Shown here in pieces: positions 39,771-48,852 of a DNA stretch of 64,000 nt. The stretch is from an uncultured Bacilli bacterium (GTDB lineage Bacteria; Bacillota_I; Bacilli_A; RF39; UBA660), in NCBI GenBank assembly GCA_944363635.1, contig CALVUP010000003.1, positions 1-64,000 on the forward strand. Direction: 5' to 3'. Each line of letters begins with the position of its first letter. The stretch's first letter is position 1. The notes below the pieces were generated by a model. That model was not told the origin of the DNA, did not search any database, and saw nothing but the letters and a program-made list of their open reading frames with translations. The translations under genes were made by a program, and so were the position numbers.

Positions 39771-41375
39771 CTATTCATTATATGTATCTGGTAAATCATT
39801 TTCAAATAATGCATACAAATCCTTTTTTCCTTTTAGACCATTTATAATAGTGTATGCCTCTTTCACATCATTGGTTAAAATAACGTTTTCTTCTTTAAAT
39901 CCATTTAATAACAATCCCTCATAAATAGGTTTCGTTCTCTTCTTACCAATAAGTATAACATATTTTGCTTTAGAAATAGCACTGATTTGTTTACCAAATT
40001 CACGATTATACTCTTCTTCTTTTGGTCCCAATTCGATCATTCCAGGTGTCACAACCACTTTATCGCCATTCATCATAGAAAGCACTTCCAAAGCATTTTT
40101 TGCTCCTACTGGATTTGAATTATAAGCATCATCTATTTGATAAAAATTTCCTATTTTTTTAAGTTCCAAACGATGTTCAATAGGTCGTACTTGTTTTACC
40201 GCCTTCATTAAATTATCTATAGAAATTCCAAACGCACGTCCTAAAGCTAAAGCCGACAAAATATTATATACATTATGCCTACCTAACAATTTGGTCTCAA
40301 AAGCATATTTTTTAGGATCTCCTTTAAACATAACATCAAACTTGCACCCTTTATTCGTTCCAACAATATTACAAGCTCTTACATCCACATCTTCTTGATC
40401 AATTCCTATCCATAAAATTCTACAATGATTTTTAAGCTTATAAGATACTTGTTTTGGATCATCTTTATTTAAAACACCTATCCCATCTTCTGGTAAAGAT
40501 TCAATCAGTTCAAATTTTCCTTCTTGAATGTTTTTTTCAGAACCAAAGGTTTCTAAATGGGCTGTCCCAATCGTTGTTAAAATGCCATATTGAGGATGCA
40601 CCATATTACATAAACTTTTAATTTCCCCTTTTTTGTAAGCACCCATCTCAGCAATAAAAATATCATCAAATTTACTTAAATAATTATTAATTGTAATCAT
40701 AAGCCCATAGTTGGTGTTTAAATTTCTAGGAGTAGCCAAAGCATTATACTTAATATTTAAAATATCACTTAAAATATTTTTAGAACTGGTTTTTCCATAA
40801 CTACCAGTAATTCCAATAATTTTTAAATGATTCATAGCCTTTAACTTTTTATTGGCTTTAGAAAGATAATAAAAATAAACACACTTTTCTACAGGTCTAT
40901 TTATAAGATTCGCAACCAAAACAACCAAGTAACTTAAACTAATCAATAAAGCAATAACAAATGCAAAAAGTAAATCGTTTATATTCGTAAAACAAACGAA
41001 TAAAGTAGGAATAAGCATAAGAATACTAATTGTTACAATTAATCTTTTCACACGAGCTGTGATTACCAAATCATGTTTCATCTGCTTCTTTTCTCTTTGA
41101 TAATCTCCAAGTAAAGTGATCATTAAAATAATATAGATAACAGAAGTTAAAACCAACAAACAATTCGTAAAAACGGTATTTTTTACAATAAGGGCAATCA
41201 GTAATAAAAACATATTGACATAATCATAACAAAAGATAGCCTCTTTTTTATTTTTCTGCATCCATTTTAAATAGCGATTATTCTCATTATATAAATTCTG
41301 TTGTAACATATGCAAAGCTTTTTTATTCTTGATCATCAAATAAAGAAAACCAATAATTAAAAATATATAAATCAT
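39771..41375 (-). CDS. murF: MurF-type Mur ligase with N-terminal membrane domain
   Basis: 534 aa. Residues 1-175 form an unusual N-terminal region with about five membrane segments, in place of the usual MurF substrate-binding domain 1. From about 185 the Mur ligase core is complete: ATP loop GITGSYGKTSSK, LNTNYGLMITINNYL, AEMGAYKKGEI, the GTAHLETFGS region, HNVYNILSALALG, RLE and the DDAYNSNP motif. It would add D-Ala-D-Ala to UDP-MurNAc-tripeptide. Placement just before ddl supports MurF function. Membrane tethering is inference from hydrophobicity. Confidence 0.88.
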   Translation of the reverse strand: MIYIFLIIGFLYLMIKNKKALHMLQQNLYNENNRYLKWMQKNKKEAIFCYDYVNMFLLLIALIVKNTVFTNCLLVLTSVIYIILMITLLGDYQREKKQMKHDLVITARVKRLIVTISILMLIPTLFVCFTNINDLLFAFVIALLISLSYLVVLVANLINRPVEKCVYFYYLSKANKKLKAMNHLKIIGITGSYGKTSSKNILSDILNIKYNALATPRNLNTNYGLMITINNYLSKFDDIFIAEMGAYKKGEIKSLCNMVHPQYGILTTIGTAHLETFGSEKNIQEGKFELIESLPEDGIGVLNKDDPKQVSYKLKNHCRILWIGIDQEDVDVRACNIVGTNKGCKFDVMFKGDPKKYAFETKLLGRHNVYNILSALALGRAFGISIDNLMKAVKQVRPIEHRLELKKIGNFYQIDDAYNSNPVGAKNALEVLSMMNGDKVVVTPGMIELGPKEEEYNREFGKQISAISKAKYVILIGKKRTKPIYEGLLLNGFKEENVILTNDVKEAYTIINGLKGKKDLYALFENDLPDTYNE

Positions 41376-41386
41376 AATTTAACCTC

Positions 41387-42106
41387 CTAGATAAAATGAT
41401 CTAATATCTGTATAACACGATTTATCTGTTCTAAATAAGCATAGTGGGTTGCGTTTTCTAAAACGATTAAAGCACCATCATCCAAAAGTTGTTCCAATAA
41501 CTTAGCTTCTTCCAAGGTAGCTTCTGTATCATGATCTCCCCAAATAAGCAAAGTTGGACATTTTATTTTCTTCGCACAAGAACTTAAATCTTCATTTACT
41601 GTATTGACAAGTATCTCTCGCATAATAGGACTTGCCGTCTTATAATCACGAGATCCAATAAAATTCTTAGCCCACTCCCCAATTTTATCCATACCTGGTA
41701 GACGTTTAATTCTCTTTAAAATACGAACCTTTAATGGTTGTTTCGTTTGAAGCCTTACACAAGGACTTCCAAACAATACCAAACGATCCACTTTATTTCT
41801 TGAAGCATAAATAATAGCAATTCTACCCCCAAAGGAATGCCCAATAACAACTGGTTTTTTAATTTTTAATTCTTTTACAAACTCTTCTACGATATCACAA
41901 TAATCATAAATCGTAAGAGCCTCTTTGGGCTCATGACTAAGTCCAAAACCAGGTAAATCTAAAATTGTAATTCTTTTATTTTTTAATCTATCTCCAATAG
42001 GTTTCATCATTTCAATGTTTTGACCCCAACCGTGTAATAAAAGAACATCCTGTCCTTTACCATATTGTATGTAATTTATATCATTTCCTCTAATATTTAT
42101 TTTCAT
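41387..42106 (-). CDS. Alpha/beta hydrolase
   Basis: 239 aa from the ATG with GGTGAA upstream. Oxyanion LLLHGWGQN, nucleophile Ser in VIGHSFGGRIA (about residue 92), Asp in WGDHDTEA (about 197) and His in ENATHYAYLE (about 225): a full catalytic triad. Cap region short and basic. Substrate unknown. It leads the operon with murF and ddl, so a role in wall-precursor or lipid metabolism is possible but unproven. Confidence 0.88.
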   Translation of the reverse strand: MKINIRGNDINYIQYGKGQDVLLLHGWGQNIEMMKPIGDRLKNKRITILDLPGFGLSHEPKEALTIYDYCDIVEEFVKELKIKKPVVIGHSFGGRIAIIYASRNKVDRLVLFGSPCVRLQTKQPLKVRILKRIKRLPGMDKIGEWAKNFIGSRDYKTASPIMREILVNTVNEDLSSCAKKIKCPTLLIWGDHDTEATLEEAKLLEQLLDDGALIVLENATHYAYLEQINRVIQILDHFI

Positions 42107-42122
42107 AAGTTTCACCATATTC

Positions 42123-42151
42123 ATTATACAACATTTACTATATAAAGTTAA
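42123..42151 (-). promoter_or_regulatory. Promoter of the hydrolase-murF-ddl operon
   Basis: Minus strand TTAACT (42146-42151), 17 bp, TATAAT (42123-42128). Confidence 0.7.
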
Positions 42152-42168
42152 GAACTAATTGTTTTCTA

Positions 42169-42750
42169 TCACAAAATACTTCTATAACTTTTTCTTTGAT
42201 TTCTTTTCTTTTTTTCAAACACTTTAATTTCCTTTAAACCCTTAGAAGTAGTATCATGAAGAGGAAAATTTAGAATACATGGCTCTTTTCCTGCAAAAGC
42301 AACAGCGTTGGTTTGTTCTAAAAACTGCTGCAAATTATTGAAATCACATGGCTCATAAGTATAACTTTTAATTGAAGAATTATGCAACACCTTATATTTA
42401 GCTTGATATAAATTATGCTTTTTTATCAATTGTAATTTTACAATATCCTCCCCAAGCATTTGATGAATAAATAAATTTCTTACAGCTAAAAAATCACACT
42501 GATTTATAAGAAAAACGCTTTTTTTACCAGATGAAATCTTTATTCCATGATCATATCCATTAAACCACAAAGTAAAATCTACTTTACTCCCTGTATTTTG
42601 ATTTAGATTTGCAATTAAATCTTGGACATGGTCCCATCCCAAAACATCCTCTATTTTTTCAGAAGTTGTGAACATACTTCCATCTTTAACATCCACAGCA
42701 ATTTTTCTAGTCTCCCCTTTATATAATAAATTCTCTTGTACCTTTTTCAT
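42169..42750 (-). CDS. Unknown protein, third of a related triplet behind dnaE
   Basis: 193 aa, starting in an ATGA overlap with the previous gene and preceded by AGGAGG. Its middle shares the pattern of the two preceding proteins: (V)RNLFIHQMLGEDIVKLQLIKKHN followed by YKVLHNSS and a final helix FNNLQQFLEQTN. The N-terminal half is beta-rich (IKISSGKKSVFLIN). Basic tail KKKRNQRKSYR. No known domain. Soluble. Function unknown. Confidence 0.6.
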   Translation of the reverse strand: MKKVQENLLYKGETRKIAVDVKDGSMFTTSEKIEDVLGWDHVQDLIANLNQNTGSKVDFTLWFNGYDHGIKISSGKKSVFLINQCDFLAVRNLFIHQMLGEDIVKLQLIKKHNLYQAKYKVLHNSSIKSYTYEPCDFNNLQQFLEQTNAVAFAGKEPCILNFPLHDTTSKGLKEIKVFEKKKRNQRKSYRSIL

Positions 42751-43337
42751 AAAAACCTCCTGTTTTTAAGTATTAACATCTTTTTCGTATCCAACGCTTG
42801 AATACCAACCTCTTTTATTTGATTGTATATACATAAATAATCTCTATTCTTTTTTACATCTAATTTTTTCTTCGTTTCATTTAATAAATTTATAATCGAT
42901 TCCATACGACTGGCAAAAAACAAATAATCTATATTTATGTTTTTCCTATTTTTATCCATAGTATGAAAATCCGTAATATAAATAACTTGATTATTTACAT
43001 GATCTTTAACTAATGTAAGTTGTTCCACTTCCCTTTTGAACAGATCTTCGATCACTAAGTCCTGAACCAAACAAAACTGCTCATACATTCGCATATCTCG
43101 ATTATAAACCGGATGTAAAGCCGCTGTTGCTTTAGACATAGAAGGGACAGTTAAAGAAGAAGCACATTGATCAAAAACAGATCCCTCTAATATATCCCCA
43201 AAAGCAACTTGTAGGCTTTGCTTTTCTGTATTAAAACCATTTTCTATTCTTTGATTTAATCTTTTAATATCTGCACGACTTCCAATCGTATAACAATTTT
43301 CAACTGAAAAATTAGAAAACACTTGAATGAAATTCAT
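42747..43337 (-). CDS. Unknown protein, second of a related triplet behind dnaE
   Basis: 196 aa from the ATG with AGGTG upstream. The central block VQDLVIEDLFKREVEQLTLVK, YITDFHTMDKN and FASRMESIINLLNET matches the block RNLVVSDMLQNNLEKITLKK, YTTNFSTTSKT, SKDTHAILDFLNTT of the gene before. This points to duplication. C-terminal part basic. No recognised family. Overlaps the next gene by 4 nt. Confidence 0.6.
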   Translation of the reverse strand: MNFIQVFSNFSVENCYTIGSRADIKRLNQRIENGFNTEKQSLQVAFGDILEGSVFDQCASSLTVPSMSKATAALHPVYNRDMRMYEQFCLVQDLVIEDLFKREVEQLTLVKDHVNNQVIYITDFHTMDKNRKNINIDYLFFASRMESIINLLNETKKKLDVKKNRDYLCIYNQIKEVGIQALDTKKMLILKNRRFL

Positions 43338-43345
43338 AAACACAC

Positions 43346-44014
43346 CTACTTTCTAGAATCCTTGGTAGTAAAAGTAATTACTTTTCTTTTAGCTTTACTT
43401 TTTTCTATATTAGGAATTTGCCTTTCTACTCGATGCACACCGATTAAAAAATCCTTATTTGAAATAGAAGAGTTTTGTGCATTTTCAAAAGATTTAAATG
43501 TTGTTGTATTCAAAAAATCTAAAATAGCATGTGTATCTTTAGAAAATAAAATATATTGCTTTTTTACCAAAGCATCTGTTTTAGAAGTTGTACTAAAATT
43601 GGTTGTATACAAAACGTTTCCAGAATAATTGTATTTTTTTAAAGTAATCTTTTCTAAATTGTTTTGTAACATGTCACTTACTACTAAATTTCGAACTTGG
43701 TTGTACTGATTCGTAAGTTGTTTTTGTATCTCATCCGTATCGAGTAAAAGATCCTTGGCATCCAGTGTGTTAATTTCATCTTTTGTCATAAATTCACATG
43801 GTATACTTACTTTCATACCCGGATTATCAAAGATAGAGTCGCTAGGAATAGCCCCAAAAGCATAAGAAAGCTTAATCATCCTTTCTTTGCACCATTTTTT
43901 ACAGAAACGAATCAAATCTTCTCCATTTTTAAAAGCCTCTTCATTCCCTACACTCATTTGTATATTTGGTAAAGACAATTTTCTAAATCCATAAGGATCA
44001 TAAATATTTTTCAT
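43346..44014 (-). CDS. Unknown protein, first of a related triplet behind dnaE
   Basis: 222 aa. SD AGGAGG overlaps the dnaE stop codon, so translation is likely coupled to dnaE. N-terminal part includes LIRFCKKWCKERMIKLSYAFG; the shared block starts at about residue 105 (QVRNLVVSDML). A basic tail (KSKAKRKVITF) could contact nucleic acid. Not recognised. Link to DNA replication rests only on operon position. Confidence 0.6.
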   Translation of the reverse strand: MKNIYDPYGFRKLSLPNIQMSVGNEEAFKNGEDLIRFCKKWCKERMIKLSYAFGAIPSDSIFDNPGMKVSIPCEFMTKDEINTLDAKDLLLDTDEIQKQLTNQYNQVRNLVVSDMLQNNLEKITLKKYNYSGNVLYTTNFSTTSKTDALVKKQYILFSKDTHAILDFLNTTTFKSFENAQNSSISNKDFLIGVHRVERQIPNIEKSKAKRKVITFTTKDSRK

Positions 44015-44023
44015 AAATGCCTC

Positions 44024-46951
44024 CTATAAACGTTCTATTTTTTTCACAATAATTTGATACTTATCATATCGTCTTTCCACAGTCCCTGTGATTTTTAAAA
44101 TCATCCCTTTTTGTAAATCCATATTGTTCTCATAAATTTTTGGAAATAAAGTAAAATCCATTGTTGCTTTATCATCACTTCCACTAATGAACGCCATACG
44201 ATCCCCATTTTTTGTATTGATCTCTTTGATGTTTTCGACCAAGATGACTACATCAATAATTTGATTTAAATATTTTGCGATTTCTGACAATTCAATGGAA
44301 GAATATTTGGTTTTATATTTTAAAACAGGATGATTGGATAAATAGAAACCAAATACTTCTTTTTCTCTTTGAATCAGTTCATCTTTACTATATTCATCGA
44401 CAACTTCAATTGTTGGTTTTTCAACAAGAGATGGGTCTAAATCTTGAATCAAATCGACATAATTTAATAAGTTATCTAAATTATAAAACAACGTTTTTTT
44501 GTTATAGCCAAAACAATCAAAACAAGAAGCATCAATCAAAGATTCAATGCACTTCCTAGATAGATTGTGCAATTTATATAAACAATCAAATAAATCGGTA
44601 AAACCTTCTTTCCGCTTATCTAAAATTTCTTTACAAGCGACTATTCCGACGTTTTTAATATTAGAAAGTGGAAAAACTATACCCTCCTTAGTAGAGATAT
44701 ACTCTTTAGAACTTATCAATATATTAGGCTTTAAAATAGTAATTCCATTTGCTTTCGCTTCATAGATATATTCTAAAGTTTTACTTTCACTTCCAATAAC
44801 AGAAGATAATAAATTAGAGAAAAATTCAATTTTATAATGAGCTTTTAAATAAGCCATTTTATACGCAATCATTGAATACGCAACCGAATGTGCACGATTA
44901 AAACCATAATTTGCAAAATTTAAAATTAAATCATACACTTCCTGGGCTTTTTCTTTCGTTAATCCATTTTGAACACACCCCTGAATAAACCTCTCTTCTT
45001 CACTTTTTAATACATCATATTTTTTCTTACTCATGGCACGCCTTAAAATATCCGCCTCTCCATAAGTAAATCCTGCTAGTTTTCTGGCAATCTGCATAAT
45101 CTGCTCTTGATAAATAATAATTCCATATGTAGGTTTTAATATTTCTTCTAATGAAGGAACAATATAAGTGATCTTTTCTTCTTTATGTTTTCTTTTGATA
45201 TAAGAATCGATATTAACCGCAGGCCCTGGTCGAAAAAGAGCAATAGCCGCAAAAATATCCTCCAAACTTGTTGGTTTTAAACGACTTAAAAAGTTTTTCA
45301 TACCAGTAGATTCAAATTGAAACACTCCAGAAGTATTGGCTGTATAAAAAACCTTTAAAGCTTCTTGATCTGAAAGCGGAATTTTTGAAAAATCAATTTC
45401 TTCTCCCGTTGTTTTTTTGATATCTGAAAGAATATTCATAATCGTTGTTAAATTTTTAAGCCCTAAAAAATCCATTTTTAAAAGTCCCAACTCTTCTAAA
45501 TATTCCATAGAATATCCTGTTAAATATAAATCTTCGCTTTTGGTTAAGGGGATGACCTCATCAAGAGGATATTTACACATAACAATACCAGCTGCATGAA
45601 TGGAAGTATGCCTTGGGAACCCTTCCAAACGACAAGCAATTTCAAACATTTTCTTTAAGGCGTTTTCACTTTCAATTAAATTTCGAAACTTAGCATTTGT
45701 TTCATAAAAATCTTTTAATTTTAATTTTGAAAAAGCAGGTAAGCATTTGCATATTTCATTAACCTTATTTAAATGAATATTTAAAACTCGTGAAACATCA
45801 CGGATAACTTGTTTCGCTCCTAATGTACCAAAAGTAACAATACCAGCTACATTCTTTTCTCCATATTTTTCTTTTACATACTGAATAACTTGATCACGAT
45901 ATTGATCAGGAAAATCAGTATCAATATCAGGCATAGTCACTCTTTCTGGATTTAAAAATCTTTCAAACAACAAATTATATCGAATCGGATCAATATCCGT
46001 AATACCAAGGCAAAAAGACACTAAAGAACCAGCCGCAGATCCCCTACCGGGGCCTACCAAAATATGTTTCTTTTTAGCGTAACGAATAAAGTCATACACA
46101 ACTAAAAAATAATTACTAAATCCCATTTTATCAATAACACTTAATTCATATTTCAATCGTTCCATATAAATAGGATCATATTCCCCGTCAAATCTTTTTT
46201 CAAGTCCCTTCTTGGCCAAATTGTATAAATATTCAAAAGAACTTACATTTTTTCCTGTATCATAAATAGGAAGCAATATTTCCGTTTTTGAAAAAATAAC
46301 ATCACAACAAGAAGCAATTTTATTGGTATTATACAATCCCTCATTTGAAGAATATAAATCATAATCCGTTACATGAATATAATTGGTATCGATATCCACA
46401 TAATCCTCTTCAATGGTTTTGTTATCACGAATCATATTTAAATATTTTAAAAAAGGACTCTCTTCTTTTTTTAAATATAAATTTTTATTAAAATAAACAA
46501 CATTGCTTGTAATCTGACGTGCATTTTTTTCTTCTTCCATTGTAGAAAAACCAATATACACCTCTTCCATAATTGAACAAAGAAAAGAAAACTTATCTTT
46601 ATAAAAACAAGGCACAACAGCATATAAATCCTTATGCCAATCCTTTAAATCATTTTCATTTACTTTTCTTTCACTCTGAATAGTAGATAATTTAATCAAA
46701 CTACGATACCCTTCATAATTTTTAGCAAAAAAACAAATATTAAAATCTTCAATATAAACATCTAGTCCCAGAATCGGTTTTATATTATTCTTTTTACAAG
46801 CTTTATAAAACTCCATAGCCCCATACATATTATCATCACAAAGTCCCAGTGCCATAATTTTATTATCTTTGGCAAACTGGATTAATTCTTCGATTGAAAT
46901 TAAGCTCGAAAGTAAAGAATAATTTGTTTTTATATATAATGGAACATACAT
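44024..46951 (-). CDS. dnaE: DNA polymerase III subunit alpha, DnaE type
   Basis: 975 aa, shorter than the usual 1050-1150. N-terminal PHP-like domain (LYIKTNYSLLSSLISIEELI), in which the usual metal-binding HxH is missing (IKT instead of HVHT), so no phosphoesterase activity is expected. Polymerase palm with VGPGRGSAAGSLVSF and the catalytic PDIDTDFPD, fingers with KMDFLGLKNLT, EQIMQIA and RRAMSKKK, helix-hairpin-helix, and a C-terminal OB fold. In Bacilli DnaE extends RNA primers next to PolC. Ends with three unknown genes in the operon. SD GGAGGG. Confidence 0.96.
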   Translation of the reverse strand: MYVPLYIKTNYSLLSSLISIEELIQFAKDNKIMALGLCDDNMYGAMEFYKACKKNNIKPILGLDVYIEDFNICFFAKNYEGYRSLIKLSTIQSERKVNENDLKDWHKDLYAVVPCFYKDKFSFLCSIMEEVYIGFSTMEEEKNARQITSNVVYFNKNLYLKKEESPFLKYLNMIRDNKTIEEDYVDIDTNYIHVTDYDLYSSNEGLYNTNKIASCCDVIFSKTEILLPIYDTGKNVSSFEYLYNLAKKGLEKRFDGEYDPIYMERLKYELSVIDKMGFSNYFLVVYDFIRYAKKKHILVGPGRGSAAGSLVSFCLGITDIDPIRYNLLFERFLNPERVTMPDIDTDFPDQYRDQVIQYVKEKYGEKNVAGIVTFGTLGAKQVIRDVSRVLNIHLNKVNEICKCLPAFSKLKLKDFYETNAKFRNLIESENALKKMFEIACRLEGFPRHTSIHAAGIVMCKYPLDEVIPLTKSEDLYLTGYSMEYLEELGLLKMDFLGLKNLTTIMNILSDIKKTTGEEIDFSKIPLSDQEALKVFYTANTSGVFQFESTGMKNFLSRLKPTSLEDIFAAIALFRPGPAVNIDSYIKRKHKEEKITYIVPSLEEILKPTYGIIIYQEQIMQIARKLAGFTYGEADILRRAMSKKKYDVLKSEEERFIQGCVQNGLTKEKAQEVYDLILNFANYGFNRAHSVAYSMIAYKMAYLKAHYKIEFFSNLLSSVIGSESKTLEYIYEAKANGITILKPNILISSKEYISTKEGIVFPLSNIKNVGIVACKEILDKRKEGFTDLFDCLYKLHNLSRKCIESLIDASCFDCFGYNKKTLFYNLDNLLNYVDLIQDLDPSLVEKPTIEVVDEYSKDELIQREKEVFGFYLSNHPVLKYKTKYSSIELSEIAKYLNQIIDVVILVENIKEINTKNGDRMAFISGSDDKATMDFTLFPKIYENNMDLQKGMILKITGTVERRYDKYQIIVKKIERL

Positions 46952-46983
46952 AGCATTCCCTCCATTATTAGTGTATCACATTT

Positions 46984-47517
46984 TTAGAACTCTTTGAGTT
47001 TTAACTTACTTTTTTCCCTATCTTTTTCTTTCCCCAAATAAGCTTTGATACAGTGCAAAATGGCTTGATCCATATCATTCCTTCTCTCATCTAAAGAAAT
47101 CGTTGAGGATAAATACTCCGAAACTTCATCCATAGGAATAAATGAAGCATTTGAAAACTGTTTTAAAAAATCTTCGCTGGCATAACCACTGAGATAAAAT
47201 GTCCAAGCAACATTGTCTACATTTCCTTGAACAGATGCATCCTTAGTACAATAAAGAAGCGCATTATCCTCATTTAAAGAATAAAATCCCTTTTCAAATA
47301 AGTCTCTACGAATTTGTACAAAAGTGTTTTTCTTTGGATACGTTGGAAAATAAAAATAACCACGATCTTCACAAAGCAAAACACAATGATCTTTTACAAT
47401 AAAAAGGCTATAGAATTCTTCTTCTATTTCCGAATTCTTTTTATTTTTTTCTACTAAAAATTTATCTTTTTCTATAACGTTTTCATCAAAAACATTTTCA
47501 TATGTAATTTCTTTCAT
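46984..47517 (-). CDS. Unknown soluble protein upstream of dnaE
   Basis: 177 aa from the ATG with GGGAGAGG. N-terminal beta region (FYSLFIVKDHCVLLCEDRGYFYFPTYP) resembles a Nudix-like scaffold start, but the Nudix box itself is not present. C-terminal helices contain MDQAILHCIKAYLGKEKDREKSKLK. No signal peptide. Separated from dnaE by 32 nt and probably co-transcribed. Function unknown. Confidence 0.6.
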   Translation of the reverse strand: MKEITYENVFDENVIEKDKFLVEKNKKNSEIEEEFYSLFIVKDHCVLLCEDRGYFYFPTYPKKNTFVQIRRDLFEKGFYSLNEDNALLYCTKDASVQGNVDNVAWTFYLSGYASEDFLKQFSNASFIPMDEVSEYLSSTISLDERRNDMDQAILHCIKAYLGKEKDREKSKLKLKEF

Positions 47518-47545
47518 AAGACCTCTCCCTTTTATATATCCTAAT

Positions 47546-47574
47546 ATAATACATGAAATTTCCTTATTTTTCAA
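47546..47574 (-). promoter_or_regulatory. Promoter of the unknown gene-dnaE operon
   Basis: Minus strand TTGAAA (47569-47574), 17 bp, TATTAT (47546-47551). Confidence 0.72.
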
Positions 47575-47592
47575 GAAATTCATACAAATTAT

Positions 47593-47621
47593 TTGACTTA
47601 AATCATAAAATATGATAAAGT
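47593..47621 (+). promoter_or_regulatory. Probable promoter of the bL28-like gene
   Basis: TTGACT (47593-47598), 17 bp, TAAAGT (47616-47621) on the plus strand, divergent from the dnaE operon promoter and back to back with it. Confidence 0.5.
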
Positions 47622-47659
47622 TATAAACAGCGATTAGATATATACGAAGGAGGGAGAAT

Positions 47660-47839
47660 ATGCCAATTAATTTATCTAGTAAAAAACCATTAAAAAGAAA
47701 TAAAGTATCAAAAGCTTTAAACAGAACAAGTTGTCCTCAAAAACCAAACTTACAAGTTGTGACTTTAGAAGACGGAACAAAAATTCGTTTAACAGCTAGA
47801 GAAAAAAGAACACTTATGAAAGACCAAAAAGTAGCCTAA
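47660..47839 (+). CDS. Small ribosomal-protein-like gene, probably divergent bL28
   Basis: 59 aa, very basic, with a strong SD (GAAGGAGGG, 6 nt spacing) and its own terminator. The central pattern NKVSKALNRT...KPNLQVVTLEDGTKIRLTAREKR follows bL28 (GNKRSHAMN...KANLQKVRI..DGK..RVWVSARALK). The N-terminal CxxxG start of bL28 is replaced by PINLSSKKPLKR and there are no zinc cysteine pairs. Length fits bL28 (about 60). It could be an unrelated basic RNA-binding protein. Too short for many gene finders. Confidence 0.6.
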   Translation: MPINLSSKKPLKRNKVSKALNRTSCPQKPNLQVVTLEDGTKIRLTAREKRTLMKDQKVA

Positions 47840-47852
47840 GCTGCTTTTTTTC
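47826..47852 (+). terminator. Terminator of the bL28-like gene, stop codon in the loop
   Basis: AAAAAGTAGC pairs with GCTGCTTTTT; loop CTAA holds the TAA stop (47837-47839). Confidence 0.85.
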
Positions 47853-47938
47853 ATGTAACAATACAATAACAGTCTAAACTTGGCCTAATCAGAATAATCG
47901 CCTTTCACATATAATAAAATGTAAAGAAAGGTGAAAAA

Positions 47939-48826
47939 ATGAAAACAAAGATTTTCGAAGGGAGTGCTGTAGCAATTGCGACCCCTTTTATCGAAAATAA
48001 AGTAAATTTTAAAGAATTAAAAAAATTGATTGAATACCAAATTGCCAATAAAACCGATGCCATTGTTGTATGTGGTACAACGGGAGAATCCTCTACAATG
48101 AGCGAAGAAGAAATTTTAGAAACAATTAAATTTACGGTGGATACAGTCAATAAAAGAGTCCCAGTCATTGCCGGGACAGGATCTAATTGTACAAATACAG
48201 CCATAAGAAGAACAAAATTTGCTGAAAAAGTAGGAGCCGATGGTGTTTTATTAGTTACACCCTACTACAATAAAACCTCACAACAAGGACTAATTGCCCA
48301 TTACGCTGAAATTGCCCAAGCAACGACTTTGCCCATTCTTTTATATAATGTTCCTAGTAGAACCGGTGTAAACATTGAACCACAAACAGTTGCCGAACTT
48401 GCCAAAATAGATAATATTGTAGGTATTAAAGAAGCCAGTGGCAACATTTCACAAATAGCTAAAATTGCGCGCGTTATTCCAGATGACTTTTCAATCTATT
48501 CTGGAAACGATGATCAGATCCTACCTATATTATCACTAGGAGGAAAAGGTGTAATCTCCGTTCTTGCTAATATTCTTCCAAAACAAACACATGATATCGT
48601 CACAAGTTTTCTGAATCAAGATATAGAAAAATCTAGAAATTTACAATTGCAATATTTAGATTTAATTCAATTGCTATTTTCGGATGTTAATCCCATTCCA
48701 GTAAAAGAAGCTTTAAATATTATGGGATTTGATTATAAAGAACCAAGAAAACCATTAATACGTTTAAATGAAGAAAAGCAAAAAGCTTTAAAAAAAGAGA
48801 TGAAAAAACAAAACATAATAAAATAA
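47939..48826 (+). CDS. dapA: 4-hydroxy-tetrahydrodipicolinate synthase
   Basis: 295 aa TIM barrel. Motifs: VAIATPF, GTTGESSTMSEEE, PYYNKTSQQG, Tyr in LLYNVPSRTG, and the Schiff-base Lys in IVGIKEASGN. It condenses pyruvate and aspartate semialdehyde, first step to diaminopimelate and lysine, and to dipicolinic acid in spore formers. It stands alone rather than in a dap operon. SD AAAGGTG before the ATG. TATAAT at 47910-47915 is a likely -10, without a good -35. Either cell-wall or spore use is possible. Confidence 0.96.
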   Translation: MKTKIFEGSAVAIATPFIENKVNFKELKKLIEYQIANKTDAIVVCGTTGESSTMSEEEILETIKFTVDTVNKRVPVIAGTGSNCTNTAIRRTKFAEKVGADGVLLVTPYYNKTSQQGLIAHYAEIAQATTLPILLYNVPSRTGVNIEPQTVAELAKIDNIVGIKEASGNISQIAKIARVIPDDFSIYSGNDDQILPILSLGGKGVISVLANILPKQTHDIVTSFLNQDIEKSRNLQLQYLDLIQLLFSDVNPIPVKEALNIMGFDYKEPRKPLIRLNEEKQKALKKEMKKQNIIK

Positions 48827-48852
48827 GTAAGGAAAAACCTTACTTATTTTTT
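48821..48852. terminator. Bidirectional terminator after dapA, containing its stop codon
   Basis: 12-bp stem AAATAAGTAAGG / CCTTACTTATTT, loop A5, T-run on the plus strand. The opposite gene stops at 48851-48853. Confidence 0.88.

Noticed and set aside
43323-43628. Plus-strand open frame opposite the dnaE-linked triplet
   Set aside because: Antisense to a gene with SD and paralogues; no start signals.
47905-48204. Open frame of 99 codons on the minus strand opposite dapA
   Set aside because: Lies inside the strongly conserved dapA coding region; no SD and no recognisable protein.
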